Below, piece after piece: positions 1-6,879 of a DNA stretch of 64,000 nt; the first letter of the stretch is position 1, and every line of letters begins with the position of its first letter. Below the pieces are notes generated by a model. It had not been told where the DNA came from and did no database searches. It saw nothing but the letters and a program-made list of their open reading frames with translations. The position numbers and the translations under genes are program-made. Origin of the DNA: DASYTH01 sp035762905 (GTDB lineage: Bacteria > Actinomycetota > Actinomycetes > Mycobacteriales > Pseudonocardiaceae); NCBI RefSeq assembly GCF_035762905.1, contig NZ_DASUCC010000149.1, positions 1 to 64,000 of the forward strand, written 5' to 3'.

Positions 1-216
1 TTCGGCGCCGGCATCGCCACCACCTACGGCCTCCTCACCGGCGCCGGCATCGCCTACGGCCTCTTCTTCGCCACCGCCACCATCTGCCTCATCCGCGGCG
101 GCTACCACTGGACCCTCCACATCACCAACAAAACCCGCACCCAGACACAGGCGGCGCCGGCGCCCGCGGCCACCGGCGACGAGCCCGGACCGGCGCAGAT
201 CAGGCTGGCGGCGTGA
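1..216 (+). CDS. C-terminal end of a membrane protein, function unknown (5' truncated)
   Basis: The frame is open from the first base to TGA at 214-216, giving 71 residues. The first about 35 are Gly/Ala-rich and hydrophobic (TYGLLTGAG, AYGLFFATATICLI), consistent with one or two membrane segments. They are followed by a polar, Ala/Pro-rich tail (TQTQAAPAPAATGDEPG) that is probably cytoplasmic. The stop overlaps the GTG start of the P450 gene (GTGA at 213-216), so the two are probably translationally coupled. The family cannot be recognised from this fragment. Confidence 0.6.
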   Translation, partial: FGAGIATTYGLLTGAGIAYGLFFATATICLIRGGYHWTLHITNKTRTQTQAAPAPAATGDEPGPAQIRLAA

Positions 217-1568
217 CGATGACCGAGCCGCACCGCACCCCGCCCGGGCCGCCGCGCCGGGCGACGCTCGGCCTGCTGCGCAAGCTGAAGAACGACCGGC
301 TGGCGTTGATGAGCCAGGCCCGGGCGGAGTACGGCGACGCGGTCCGGGTGGTCATCGGACCGAAGACGCTCTACATCTTCAACCATCCGGACCACGCCAA
401 GCGGGTCCTGGCCGACAACGCCGCCAACTACCACAAGGGAATCGGCTACATCGAGTCCAAGCGGGCGCTCGGCGACGGGCTGCTCACCAGCGAGGGCGAG
501 CTGTGGCGCAAGCAGCGGCGCACGATCCAGCCGGTGTTCCAGCACAAGCGGATCGCCGCGCAGGCCGACGTGATCGTCGAGGAGGCGGCCAAGCTGGTCG
601 CCCGGCTCGGCGCGGCGCAGGGCGGTACGCCGGTGGACGTGCTCGAGGAGGTCACCGGGCTGACCCTCGGGGTGCTCGGCCGCACGCTGCTCGACGCGGA
701 CCTCGGCGCGTACGAGTCGATCGGGCACTCCTTCGAGGCCGTGCAGGACCAGGCCATGTTCGACATGGAGACGATGGGCATGGTGCCGGCCTGGGTGCCG
801 CACGCCAAGCAGCGGCAGTTCCGCACGGCGCGGGCCGACCTGACCCGCATCGTTGAGCTGCTGGTCGCCGAGCGGACCGCGAACCCGCGGCCGGCGGCCG
901 ACGACGTGCTCAGCCGGCTGATCACCTCCACCGCCGAGGAGACCGACCCGCGGGTGGCGCAGGCGCGGATGCGGGACGAGCTGATCACCTTGCTGCTGGC
1001 CGGACACGAGACCACCGCGAGCACCATCGGCTGGACGCTGTTCCTGGTGAACCAGCATCCCGAGGTGGGCGAGGCGCTGCACGCCGAGGCGGTCGAGGTG
1101 CTCGGCGACCGGCGGCCAGGTTACCCCGATCTGGCCAAGTTCCGTTACACCGCAATGGTTCTGAACGAGGTCATGCGGTTGTTCCCGCCGGTGTGGATCC
1201 TCACCCGCAAGGCGGTCGACGCGGACGAGGTGGGCGGATTCCACGTGCCGGCCGGATCGGACGTGCTGATCTGCCCGTACACCCTGCACCGGCATCCGGA
1301 CTTCTGGACCGAGCCGGACCGGTTCGACCCGGAGCGGTTCGACCCCGACCGCACCACCAACCGGCCGCGCTACGCCTACATCCCGTTCGGCGCCGGACCG
1401 CGATTCTGTGTCGGCAACCATCTCGGCCTGATGGAGGCCACGTTCGTCATCGCCATGCTGTTCCGGGACCTGCGGCTGGCCACCGTCGCCGGCCACACGG
1501 TCACCCCGGAGCCGATGCTCTCCCTCCGCCTGGGCGGCGGACTCCCGGTCACGGTCCAGCACCGCTGA
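213..1568 (+). CDS. Cytochrome P450 monooxygenase
   Basis: A 451-residue soluble bacterial cytochrome P450, of normal length. It has the I-helix oxygen-activation motif AGHETTAS (residues 263-270), the ExxR motif in NEVMR (E319, R322) and the haem-binding loop FGAGPRFCVGN (392-402) with Cys399 as axial ligand. The N-terminal half (ALGDGLLTSEGELWRKQRR) resembles P450s of terpene and fatty-acid oxidation, but the substrate cannot be read from sequence. Two starts are possible: GTG at 213, overlapping the upstream stop, and ATG at 219. No redox partner gene is adjacent. Two hairpins downstream separate it from the RiPP-like cluster, so membership of that pathway is uncertain. Confidence 0.95.
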   Translation: MTMTEPHRTPPGPPRRATLGLLRKLKNDRLALMSQARAEYGDAVRVVIGPKTLYIFNHPDHAKRVLADNAANYHKGIGYIESKRALGDGLLTSEGELWRKQRRTIQPVFQHKRIAAQADVIVEEAAKLVARLGAAQGGTPVDVLEEVTGLTLGVLGRTLLDADLGAYESIGHSFEAVQDQAMFDMETMGMVPAWVPHAKQRQFRTARADLTRIVELLVAERTANPRPAADDVLSRLITSTAEETDPRVAQARMRDELITLLLAGHETTASTIGWTLFLVNQHPEVGEALHAEAVEVLGDRRPGYPDLAKFRYTAMVLNEVMRLFPPVWILTRKAVDADEVGGFHVPAGSDVLICPYTLHRHPDFWTEPDRFDPERFDPDRTTNRPRYAYIPFGAGPRFCVGNHLGLMEATFVIAMLFRDLRLATVAGHTVTPEPMLSLRLGGGLPVTVQHR

Positions 1569-1582
1569 CCGGGTTCTGAAAG

Positions 1583-1613
1583 GAGGGGTTGCCGCGGCCG
1601 GCGGCAACCCCTC
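1583..1613 (+). terminator. Hairpin downstream of the P450 gene
   Basis: A perfect 13-bp inverted repeat (GAGGGGTTGCCGC and its complement) with a 5-nt loop starts 14 bp after the P450 stop. No T-run follows, so it may act together with the next hairpin. Confidence 0.6.
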
Positions 1614-1629
1614 ATGCCCGTTGCACTCC

Positions 1630-1663
1630 GCCGCACCCGAACCCCGCTCGGGTGCGGCTTTTT
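1630..1663 (+). terminator. Intrinsic terminator
   Basis: An 11-bp perfect stem (GCCGCACCCGA / TCGGGTGCGGC) with a 7-nt loop is followed by TTTTT at 1659-1663, a classic rho-independent terminator. It closes the P450 transcription unit. Confidence 0.85.
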
Positions 1664-1699
1664 CCTGCCGGCAGCACCGCACGATCGAAGAAGCCCATT

Positions 1700-1744
1700 G
1701 GTTGCGTGACACAACTCTGAACCGTAGCATTTAGGTTGCGTGAC
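1700..1744 (+). repeat. Pair of 11-bp direct repeats upstream of a small gene
   Basis: GGTTGCGTGAC occurs at 1700-1710 and again at 1734-1744, 34 bp apart start to start (about three helical turns). The pair lies in the only leader region ahead of the gene starting at 1777. It may be an activator site for the downstream gene run, but no known regulator motif is recognised. Confidence 0.45.
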
Positions 1745-1776
1745 GAAACCATATGTGGGACCAGGAGGCGATCACG

Positions 1777-2082
1777 ATGCTGCAGCAGGGGAAACCGGTG
1801 CGGCTGACCGCCGGGCTGGCCGAGTTGGACGCTTGGGCGGCGGGAGCTCGCCAGTCCCAGAAGAATGTGCTCTACAAGGCACTGTTCGCGGTGACGGACG
1901 GAACAGTCTACCACCGCTACGACATTCTGCAGGACGCGGTGAACGCCTCGGAACATTTCGTTCTGATTCGCGAGGATCTGGTTCTCAAGTTTTCCTACGC
2001 AGACGGCGAGAACTTCGGGATTCTCTACATCGGCCCGCTGGAGAGCGCACCCGGACTTGATCTAGCTCTCGATCTTGCCTGA
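1777..2082 (+). CDS. Small protein of unknown function, first gene of the RiPP-like cluster
   Basis: A 101-residue soluble protein. ATG 1777 is chosen over ATG 1753 because AGGAGG at 1763-1768 lies 8 nt upstream of it. The central part (KNVLYKALFAVTDGTVYHRYDI ... HFVLIREDLVLKFSYADGENFGILYIG) reads as a compact alpha/beta domain. It resembles small actinobacterial proteins of unknown function, though I cannot name the family with confidence. It shows no signal peptide, membrane segment or Cys-rich core, so it is not an obvious second precursor. It is the first gene after the terminators at 1583-1663. Confidence 0.65.
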   Translation: MLQQGKPVRLTAGLAELDAWAAGARQSQKNVLYKALFAVTDGTVYHRYDILQDAVNASEHFVLIREDLVLKFSYADGENFGILYIGPLESAPGLDLALDLA

Positions 2083-2187
2083 CTCCATTCGGACCTTGAG
2101 CTTGTGTTGGTGATGTGCAAGTCTGGCGATGACGGGCGAAGGGCGCAAACGATTCAGAATTTCTTCGCAAGATCGCGGGGAGGTTGC

Positions 2188-2736
2188 ATGTCCTCAATGG
2201 ATGTGCCCGGCCTGGACGTGGCCGGGCGGGTACGAGCGCGTGACATTCAGATGGCCGCGGTCGCCGACGTCCGCCGCAGAGTCCTCATGGTGTCCGGAGC
2301 CATCGACGCCATCGACCACGACGTGTCGGTCTGCATCAACCTGCCCGAGCCGGGCCGCTGGCAGATCATCAAGTCGGAGACCAACCTGACCGAGCAGACC
2401 TGGGTCGCCATGCAGGTCACCACCGACGAGGACACGCACTTCGTGGACGACTCGGACGCGATGATCCTGTCCCGCCAGTTCGCCAAGACATTCATGACCC
2501 CGGACCTGCGCCGGCTCACCTTCTACGAGGGCGAGGTGCGGCCGGGCGAGGCGGTGCTCAAGGTCTTCGAGATCGAGTCGTCCAGCCGGCGCCCGATGTA
2601 CGCACACGCCAGATACAGCCCGATCTCCACGGAGACCGCCGAAGCGTCTTCCGAAAAGTTGCAGAAACTGATTGCGGACGGAATGCCGCAGCGACCGGTC
2701 CTCGAGCTGATCGTTCCCGTTACGGTTATCGGGTAA
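2188..2736 (+). CDS. Protein of unknown function in the RiPP-like cluster
   Basis: A 182-residue soluble protein. ATG 2188 is preceded by GGGGAGG at 2177-2183; upstream in-frame starts lack a ribosome site. No catalytic motif or known fold is recognised. The sequence alternates charged and hydrophobic stretches (VSVCINLPEPGRWQIIKSE, ILSRQFAKTFMTPDLRRL) and has no signal peptide. It lies between the small protein at 1777 and the flavoprotein at 2764, 27 bp from the latter, in an all-plus-strand run, so co-transcription is likely. It could be a tailoring or binding protein for the pathway; that is inference from position only. Confidence 0.6.
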   Translation: MSSMDVPGLDVAGRVRARDIQMAAVADVRRRVLMVSGAIDAIDHDVSVCINLPEPGRWQIIKSETNLTEQTWVAMQVTTDEDTHFVDDSDAMILSRQFAKTFMTPDLRRLTFYEGEVRPGEAVLKVFEIESSSRRPMYAHARYSPISTETAEASSEKLQKLIADGMPQRPVLELIVPVTVIG

Positions 2737-2763
2737 TATGCGGCGCGCCGAGCCGCACATGCC

Positions 2764-4095
2764 GTGACCACATTCATTCCCGAACCGCATCTGTTGCGTT
2801 CGCCCCGCGGCCGGGACTGGCCGGTCCTGCCCGGAGCGGCCCCGGTCCCGGAGCCTGCGGCACCGCCCCGGCGGGTCGACGTCGCGATCGTCGGCGCCGG
2901 GCTGGCCGGGCTCGCGGTGACCTCGGCCCTGTGGCACCTCGGCGTGCACGACGTGGCGCTGCTGGACGCCACCGGCCGCACCGCGGGCCGGTTCTTCGAC
3001 CGGGTGGACATGCTGCGCCAGCACGTGCTGCGCTCGCCCTACGAGCATCACCCGGGGGTCGAGGGCTACCGCGACTGCGAGTTGCTGGACTTCGCCCGCC
3101 TGCACTGGGCCCGGCTGACCAGGGTGGAGCGCCGGGAGATCCGGATGGCGCAGGCCGGGCACCGCTCGGTGGTGCCGGTCGACGTGTTCGAAGCGTACTG
3201 CCGGCACGTGGCCGCCATTCACCACGCGGACGAACGGCTCTGGCCGGCGGTGGTGCGCGCCGTGCGGCCGGACGAGGACGGCGTCGTCCTGCGGGCCGAC
3301 GGGTTCGAGCTGACCGCCCGGTTCGCCATCCTGTGCCTCGGCGAGGAGCGCCGCGCCGCGCCCGAGTCCTGGTGGTCCGGCCGGCGGCCGGCCGGGGTCG
3401 GCTACTGGGACGAGCCGGTGCCGGACGCCGCCGAGAGCCTGGTCGTGCTCGGCGCCGGGCTCAGCTCGGCGCACCTGATCATGAACGGGCTGGCGGCCGG
3501 GCGCCGGGTGCACTGGGTGTTGCGCGCGGAGGCCGAACGGTTCCAGTGCGCCGACGTCAACTCCTCGTTCTTCCGCGCGGAGGGTCGGCACCGGTTCGAC
3601 GGCGTGCCGTGGCCGGACCGGCTGACCCTGATGCGGCGCGAGCGGCGGGCGTCGGTGATGTTCGAGTTCCGGCCGCTGCTGGCGCGGGCCGAAGCGGACG
3701 GCCGGCTGGTCGTGCACCGCGGCCGGCCGGTCAGCGCGGTCACCGCGAAGCCGCACGGCCCGGTGCGCACCGAGCTCGCCGACGGCACCTGGGTGGAGGG
3801 CGACCACCTGGTGCTGGCGCTGGGCACCACGGTGTCCACCGGCGCGGCCCTGCTGCCGGACGGACTCGCCGGGCCGCGCGACGGCTGGCCGGACCTGGAC
3901 GAGCGGACCCTGGCCTACCGCAACGCATCCCGGGTGTTCACGGTGGGCGCCGCGGCCGGCATGGTGCTCGGCCCGGCGGCCCGGAACATCGACGGCCACC
4001 GGGTGGCCACCGCCAGGGTGGCCGCCACGGTCGCCGCCCGGTTGGCCGGCGAGCCACCGGTCCCGGCCGACGAGAAGGCGCGTTCCCTTGTCTGA
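2764..4095 (+). CDS. FAD/NAD(P)-binding oxidoreductase (flavin monooxygenase-like)
   Basis: A 443-residue two-dinucleotide-fold flavoprotein. The first Rossmann motif is VAIVGAGLAGLA (GxGxxG at residues 44-49, FAD) and the second is VVLGAGLSSAH (230-236, NAD(P)H). The late motif VFTVGAAAGMVLGPAARNIDGHRVA is a typical C-terminal FAD contact. This layout is that of N-hydroxylating or Baeyer-Villiger-type flavin monooxygenases and related NAD(P)H oxidoreductases; the substrate is unknown. The start is GTG 2764, since ATG at 2759 is followed at once by a stop. The stop overlaps the next gene, indicating coupling. Confidence 0.85.
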   Translation: MTTFIPEPHLLRSPRGRDWPVLPGAAPVPEPAAPPRRVDVAIVGAGLAGLAVTSALWHLGVHDVALLDATGRTAGRFFDRVDMLRQHVLRSPYEHHPGVEGYRDCELLDFARLHWARLTRVERREIRMAQAGHRSVVPVDVFEAYCRHVAAIHHADERLWPAVVRAVRPDEDGVVLRADGFELTARFAILCLGEERRAAPESWWSGRRPAGVGYWDEPVPDAAESLVVLGAGLSSAHLIMNGLAAGRRVHWVLRAEAERFQCADVNSSFFRAEGRHRFDGVPWPDRLTLMRRERRASVMFEFRPLLARAEADGRLVVHRGRPVSAVTAKPHGPVRTELADGTWVEGDHLVLALGTTVSTGAALLPDGLAGPRDGWPDLDERTLAYRNASRVFTVGAAAGMVLGPAARNIDGHRVATARVAATVAARLAGEPPVPADEKARSLV

Positions 4096-4537
4096 CAACG
4101 AATCCTTCGACTCGCGCTTCACCCTGCCGGCGGTCGACGATCCGGCGGCGGTCGAGGTCGGCGTGATACTTCTTGGTCTGGACGCGGAACGGTTGCTCGC
4201 CGGGCTCGGCGTGGCCAGCATGGCCGACGACCCGACCACGGTCGCGCTGCTGGTCGACCGGATCCGGCACGGCGTGCCGGCCGGCATCACGCTGGCCGGC
4301 ATGGTGCCGGCCGGGGTACACCGCTGGCGGTCGGTGCGCGCCGCGCTGGCCGGCACGGTCACCGGGGCGGCCGCCGTCCGGGCGGCCTGGGCAGAGGCGG
4401 TGCGGACGGTGGACGCCGCCGGCCGGACCGATCTCGGCCCGGCCAGCCGCGCCTACCTCGCCGCCTGCTGGATCCGTCAGTCCGAAGTGGACAGATATCT
4501 GGAGGATCACCATGCCGTACCTGAGGTCCCTGCCTGA
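4088..4537 (+). CDS. Protein of unknown function coupled to flavoprotein and AhpD-like genes
   Basis: A 149-residue Ala/Val-rich soluble protein with a TTG start at 4088 that overlaps the flavoprotein stop (4093-4095). It overlaps the AhpD-like gene at its other end by 26 nt in a different frame. Predicted helices and lack of Cys residues apart from one near the C terminus (AACWIRQ) suggest a helical partner rather than an enzyme. No family is recognised. The tight overlaps on both sides argue that it is real and works with its neighbours. Confidence 0.6.
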   Translation: MSDNESFDSRFTLPAVDDPAAVEVGVILLGLDAERLLAGLGVASMADDPTTVALLVDRIRHGVPAGITLAGMVPAGVHRWRSVRAALAGTVTGAAAVRAAWAEAVRTVDAAGRTDLGPASRAYLAACWIRQSEVDRYLEDHHAVPEVPA

Positions 4538-5060
4538 CGACGCGGTTCTGCTGCAGGTCTTCCAGCGCTATCCCGAGTACTCCCGGCCGGTGATCGACTA
4601 CCACGAACTGGTGATGCGCGGCCCGTCGCCGTTCACCGTTGCCGAGCGCGAGCTGATCGCCGCCTACGTGTCCGGAGTGAACGCCTGCGCCTACTGCCAC
4701 GGCGTGCACACCGCGACCGCGGAGGCGTTCGGGGTGCCGCCCGGGCTGCTCGCCGACGCCCTCGCCGACCTCGACTCGTCCGCCGTGGACGAGCGGCTGC
4801 GACCGGTGCTGCGCTACGTGGGCAAACTGACCAGCGCGCCGTCCCGGGTCGGCCCGGACGATGCCGACGCGGTGTTCGGCGCCGGCTGGGACGAGACCGC
4901 GCTGTACCACGCGGTGCTGGTCTGCGCGCTGTTCAACTTCATGAACCGGATGGTGGACGGCCTGGGCATCCGGGCGGACGAAAGCTACTACGCCGTTTCC
5001 GGAAACCGGCTGCACTCGGTCGGCTACGCCGGCCTGCAATCGCTGTTGGACGTCTCCTGA
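4512..5060 (+). CDS. AhpD-like carboxymuconolactone-decarboxylase-family protein (peroxidase-related)
   Basis: A 182-residue protein of the AhpD/CMD fold. The signature NACAYCHGVHT carries the redox pair Cys59-x-x-Cys62 and the acid/base His66. In AhpD proteins this motif supports alkylhydroperoxidase or disulfide-reductase activity, usually in a homotrimer. ATG 4512 is set by GGAGG at 4501-4505. The gene starts inside the end of the 4088 gene. Together with the flavoprotein and the second AhpD-like protein at 5149 it suggests a redox step or redox protection in the pathway; its substrate is unknown. Confidence 0.85.
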   Translation: MPYLRSLPDDAVLLQVFQRYPEYSRPVIDYHELVMRGPSPFTVAERELIAAYVSGVNACAYCHGVHTATAEAFGVPPGLLADALADLDSSAVDERLRPVLRYVGKLTSAPSRVGPDDADAVFGAGWDETALYHAVLVCALFNFMNRMVDGLGIRADESYYAVSGNRLHSVGYAGLQSLLDVS

Positions 5061-5148
5061 CGTGCGGAAATGAGCACGCTCCGAGAAGGGATGCTTACTT
5101 GTCACCCTTTAGCGTGAATTAGGCACCCAACGGGATCGAGGAGGGGCA

Positions 5149-6180
5149 ATGGGCGGCGTCATCGTCCGCACCGCACTGCGCGGCGCCCTGAAAACCGTCC
5201 GGCATGTCGCACCGGTCCGGCCGGGCCGGGCCGACGGCCTGGTCCGCCGGGTCTACCGCCAGGTCGAGCGGGACTTCGGGATGCTCGCCCCACCCATCGC
5301 GCTGCACTCCCCCGCCCCGGAGGTGCTGGCCGCGAGCTGGCTGATGCTGCGCGAGACGCTGATCGCCACCGGGTCGGCGGACCGGGCCACCAAGGAGGCC
5401 GTGGCCACCGCGGTGTCGGCCGCCAACGCCTGCCCCTACTGCGTCGAGGTGCACGACGCCACGCTGACCGGGCTGGGCGCGGCAGTGCCCACCGAACCCG
5501 ACCCGGTCTCGGCCTGGGCCGCCGGCAGCGGGCTGCGGGCCGGCGGCGCGCTGCCGTTCCCGGCCGGGCAGGCGCCCGAGCTGGTCGGGGTCGCGGTCAC
5601 CTTCCAGTACCTCAACCGGATGGTGAGCGTGTTCCTCGGCGACTCTCCCCTGCCACCCCGGGTCCCGGCCGGTGCCCGGGCGGGCGCCCGGGCCTTTCTC
5701 GGCCGGTTCATGAGCGGACCGGCCCGCGCCCGACACACTCCGGGCGCCTCGCTCGACCTGCTCCCCGACGCCCCGGTTCCGGACGATCTCGCCTGGGCCG
5801 CGGGCAGCCCGGAGATCGGCGGCGCGTTCGCCAGGGCGGCGGCGGCGATCGAAGCGGCCGGACACCGCTCGGTGCCGGCGCCGGTGCGCGCCCTGGTGGC
5901 CGCCGAGCTGGCCGGCTGGGACGGCCGGCCGGCCGGAATCGACCGCTCCTGGGTGAACCGGGCCGTGGCGGACCTGCCCGAGCCGGACCGGCCGGCCGGC
6001 CGGCTTGCCCTGCTCACCGCGGTCGCCGCCTACCAGGTGAACGACCGGATCGTCGCCGAGTACCGGGCGGCCGGGGCGGACGACCGGGCGCTGGTCGAGC
6101 TCACCGCATGGGTCAGCCTGGCCGCCGCGCGGCAGGTCGGCGGTTGGATCTGGGCGGGACAGCCGTATAGCTTGGGATAA
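5149..6180 (+). CDS. AhpD-like protein with a second, degenerate domain
   Basis: A 343-residue protein; ATG 5149 follows GAGGAGGGG. Residues about 85-110 hold the AhpD motif NACPYCVEVHD with Cys95, Cys98 and His102. The protein is roughly twice the length of the 4512 product. Its second half (about 200-343: LVAAELAGWDGRPAGIDRSWVNRAVADL ... AAYQVNDRIVAEY) is helical and resembles a CMD fold without the CxxC motif, so this may be a fused double-domain form. It is about 90 bp from the 4512 gene on the same strand. Function is inferred only as a peroxidase-related redox protein. Confidence 0.75.
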   Translation: MGGVIVRTALRGALKTVRHVAPVRPGRADGLVRRVYRQVERDFGMLAPPIALHSPAPEVLAASWLMLRETLIATGSADRATKEAVATAVSAANACPYCVEVHDATLTGLGAAVPTEPDPVSAWAAGSGLRAGGALPFPAGQAPELVGVAVTFQYLNRMVSVFLGDSPLPPRVPAGARAGARAFLGRFMSGPARARHTPGASLDLLPDAPVPDDLAWAAGSPEIGGAFARAAAAIEAAGHRSVPAPVRALVAAELAGWDGRPAGIDRSWVNRAVADLPEPDRPAGRLALLTAVAAYQVNDRIVAEYRAAGADDRALVELTAWVSLAAARQVGGWIWAGQPYSLG

Positions 6181-6207
6181 CGAGGCACTAACCTCGGAGG
6201 CGCCACA

Positions 6208-6813
6208 ATGATCAAAGTACTGATCGCCGAGGACATGCACATGGTCCGTGGTGCTCTCGTCGCCCTGCTCAAGCTGGAAAGCGACATCGAGGTCGTCGCC
6301 GAGGTGTGGTCCGGAAACGAGATCATGCCCGCCGCTCGCGCGCATCATCCGGACGTCGCCGTTATCGATATCGACCTGCCCGGAAAAGACGGGCTCACCG
6401 CGGCCTCCGAGATCCACGAGCAACTGCCCGAGTGCCGCACGCTCATCCTGACCAGCCTTGGCCGGCCAGGCACGCTGCGCCGGGCGCTGGCCGCCCGGGT
6501 CGGCGGGTTCCTGCTCAAGGACGCACCGGCGGAAAAGCTGGCCAACGCGATCCGCGGGGTGGCCATCGGTCGCCGGGTGGTGGACGGCGATCTGGCGCTG
6601 GCCGCCTGGGACAGCGCCGATTGCCCGCTCACCGGGCGGGAGATCGAGGTGCTCCGGATGGCCGCAGACGGCGCGAATGCGGTGGAGATCGCCGCGCATC
6701 TCTACCTGTCCACCGGCACGGTTCGCAATTACTTGACAACAATTGTCAACAAGCTCAATGCACGGAATCGTGTGGACGCCATCCGAATCGCCAAAGAGGC
6801 CGGCTGGCTCTAG
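6208..6813 (+). CDS. NarL/LuxR-family response regulator
   Basis: A 201-residue two-component regulator. The receiver domain (1-120) has the acidic pocket EDM at 8-10, phospho-acceptor Asp54 in IDIDLPGKDG and the conserved Lys104 in LLKDAP. The C-terminal LuxR-type helix-turn-helix (about 138-201) reads LTGREIEVLRMAADGANAVEIAAHLYLSTGTVRNYL. It is of the DesR type. It is 27 bp downstream of the AhpD-like gene and lies tail to tail with the tandem histidine kinase at 6880-9222, which is the likely partner. Target genes are not known; the cluster itself is the obvious candidate. Confidence 0.93.
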   Translation: MIKVLIAEDMHMVRGALVALLKLESDIEVVAEVWSGNEIMPAARAHHPDVAVIDIDLPGKDGLTAASEIHEQLPECRTLILTSLGRPGTLRRALAARVGGFLLKDAPAEKLANAIRGVAIGRRVVDGDLALAAWDSADCPLTGREIEVLRMAADGANAVEIAAHLYLSTGTVRNYLTTIVNKLNARNRVDAIRIAKEAGWL

Positions 6814-6879
6814 GCCGAAAAGTGCAATTGCCCGGCTGCCATTAGTTCCATTCCCATTCAGCGATCGGCCTGTTTCGCG

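Noticed and set aside
213..1568. The P450 as a sure tailoring enzyme of the RiPP-like cluster
   Set aside because: Two hairpins, one an intrinsic terminator with a T-run, separate it from the cluster, and it is coupled to an upstream membrane protein instead.
6733..6749. Palindrome TTGACAA-caa-TTGTCAA as an operator
   Set aside because: It lies within the coding sequence of the response-regulator DNA-binding domain, far from any start, and the codons fit the family, so chance is the simpler view.
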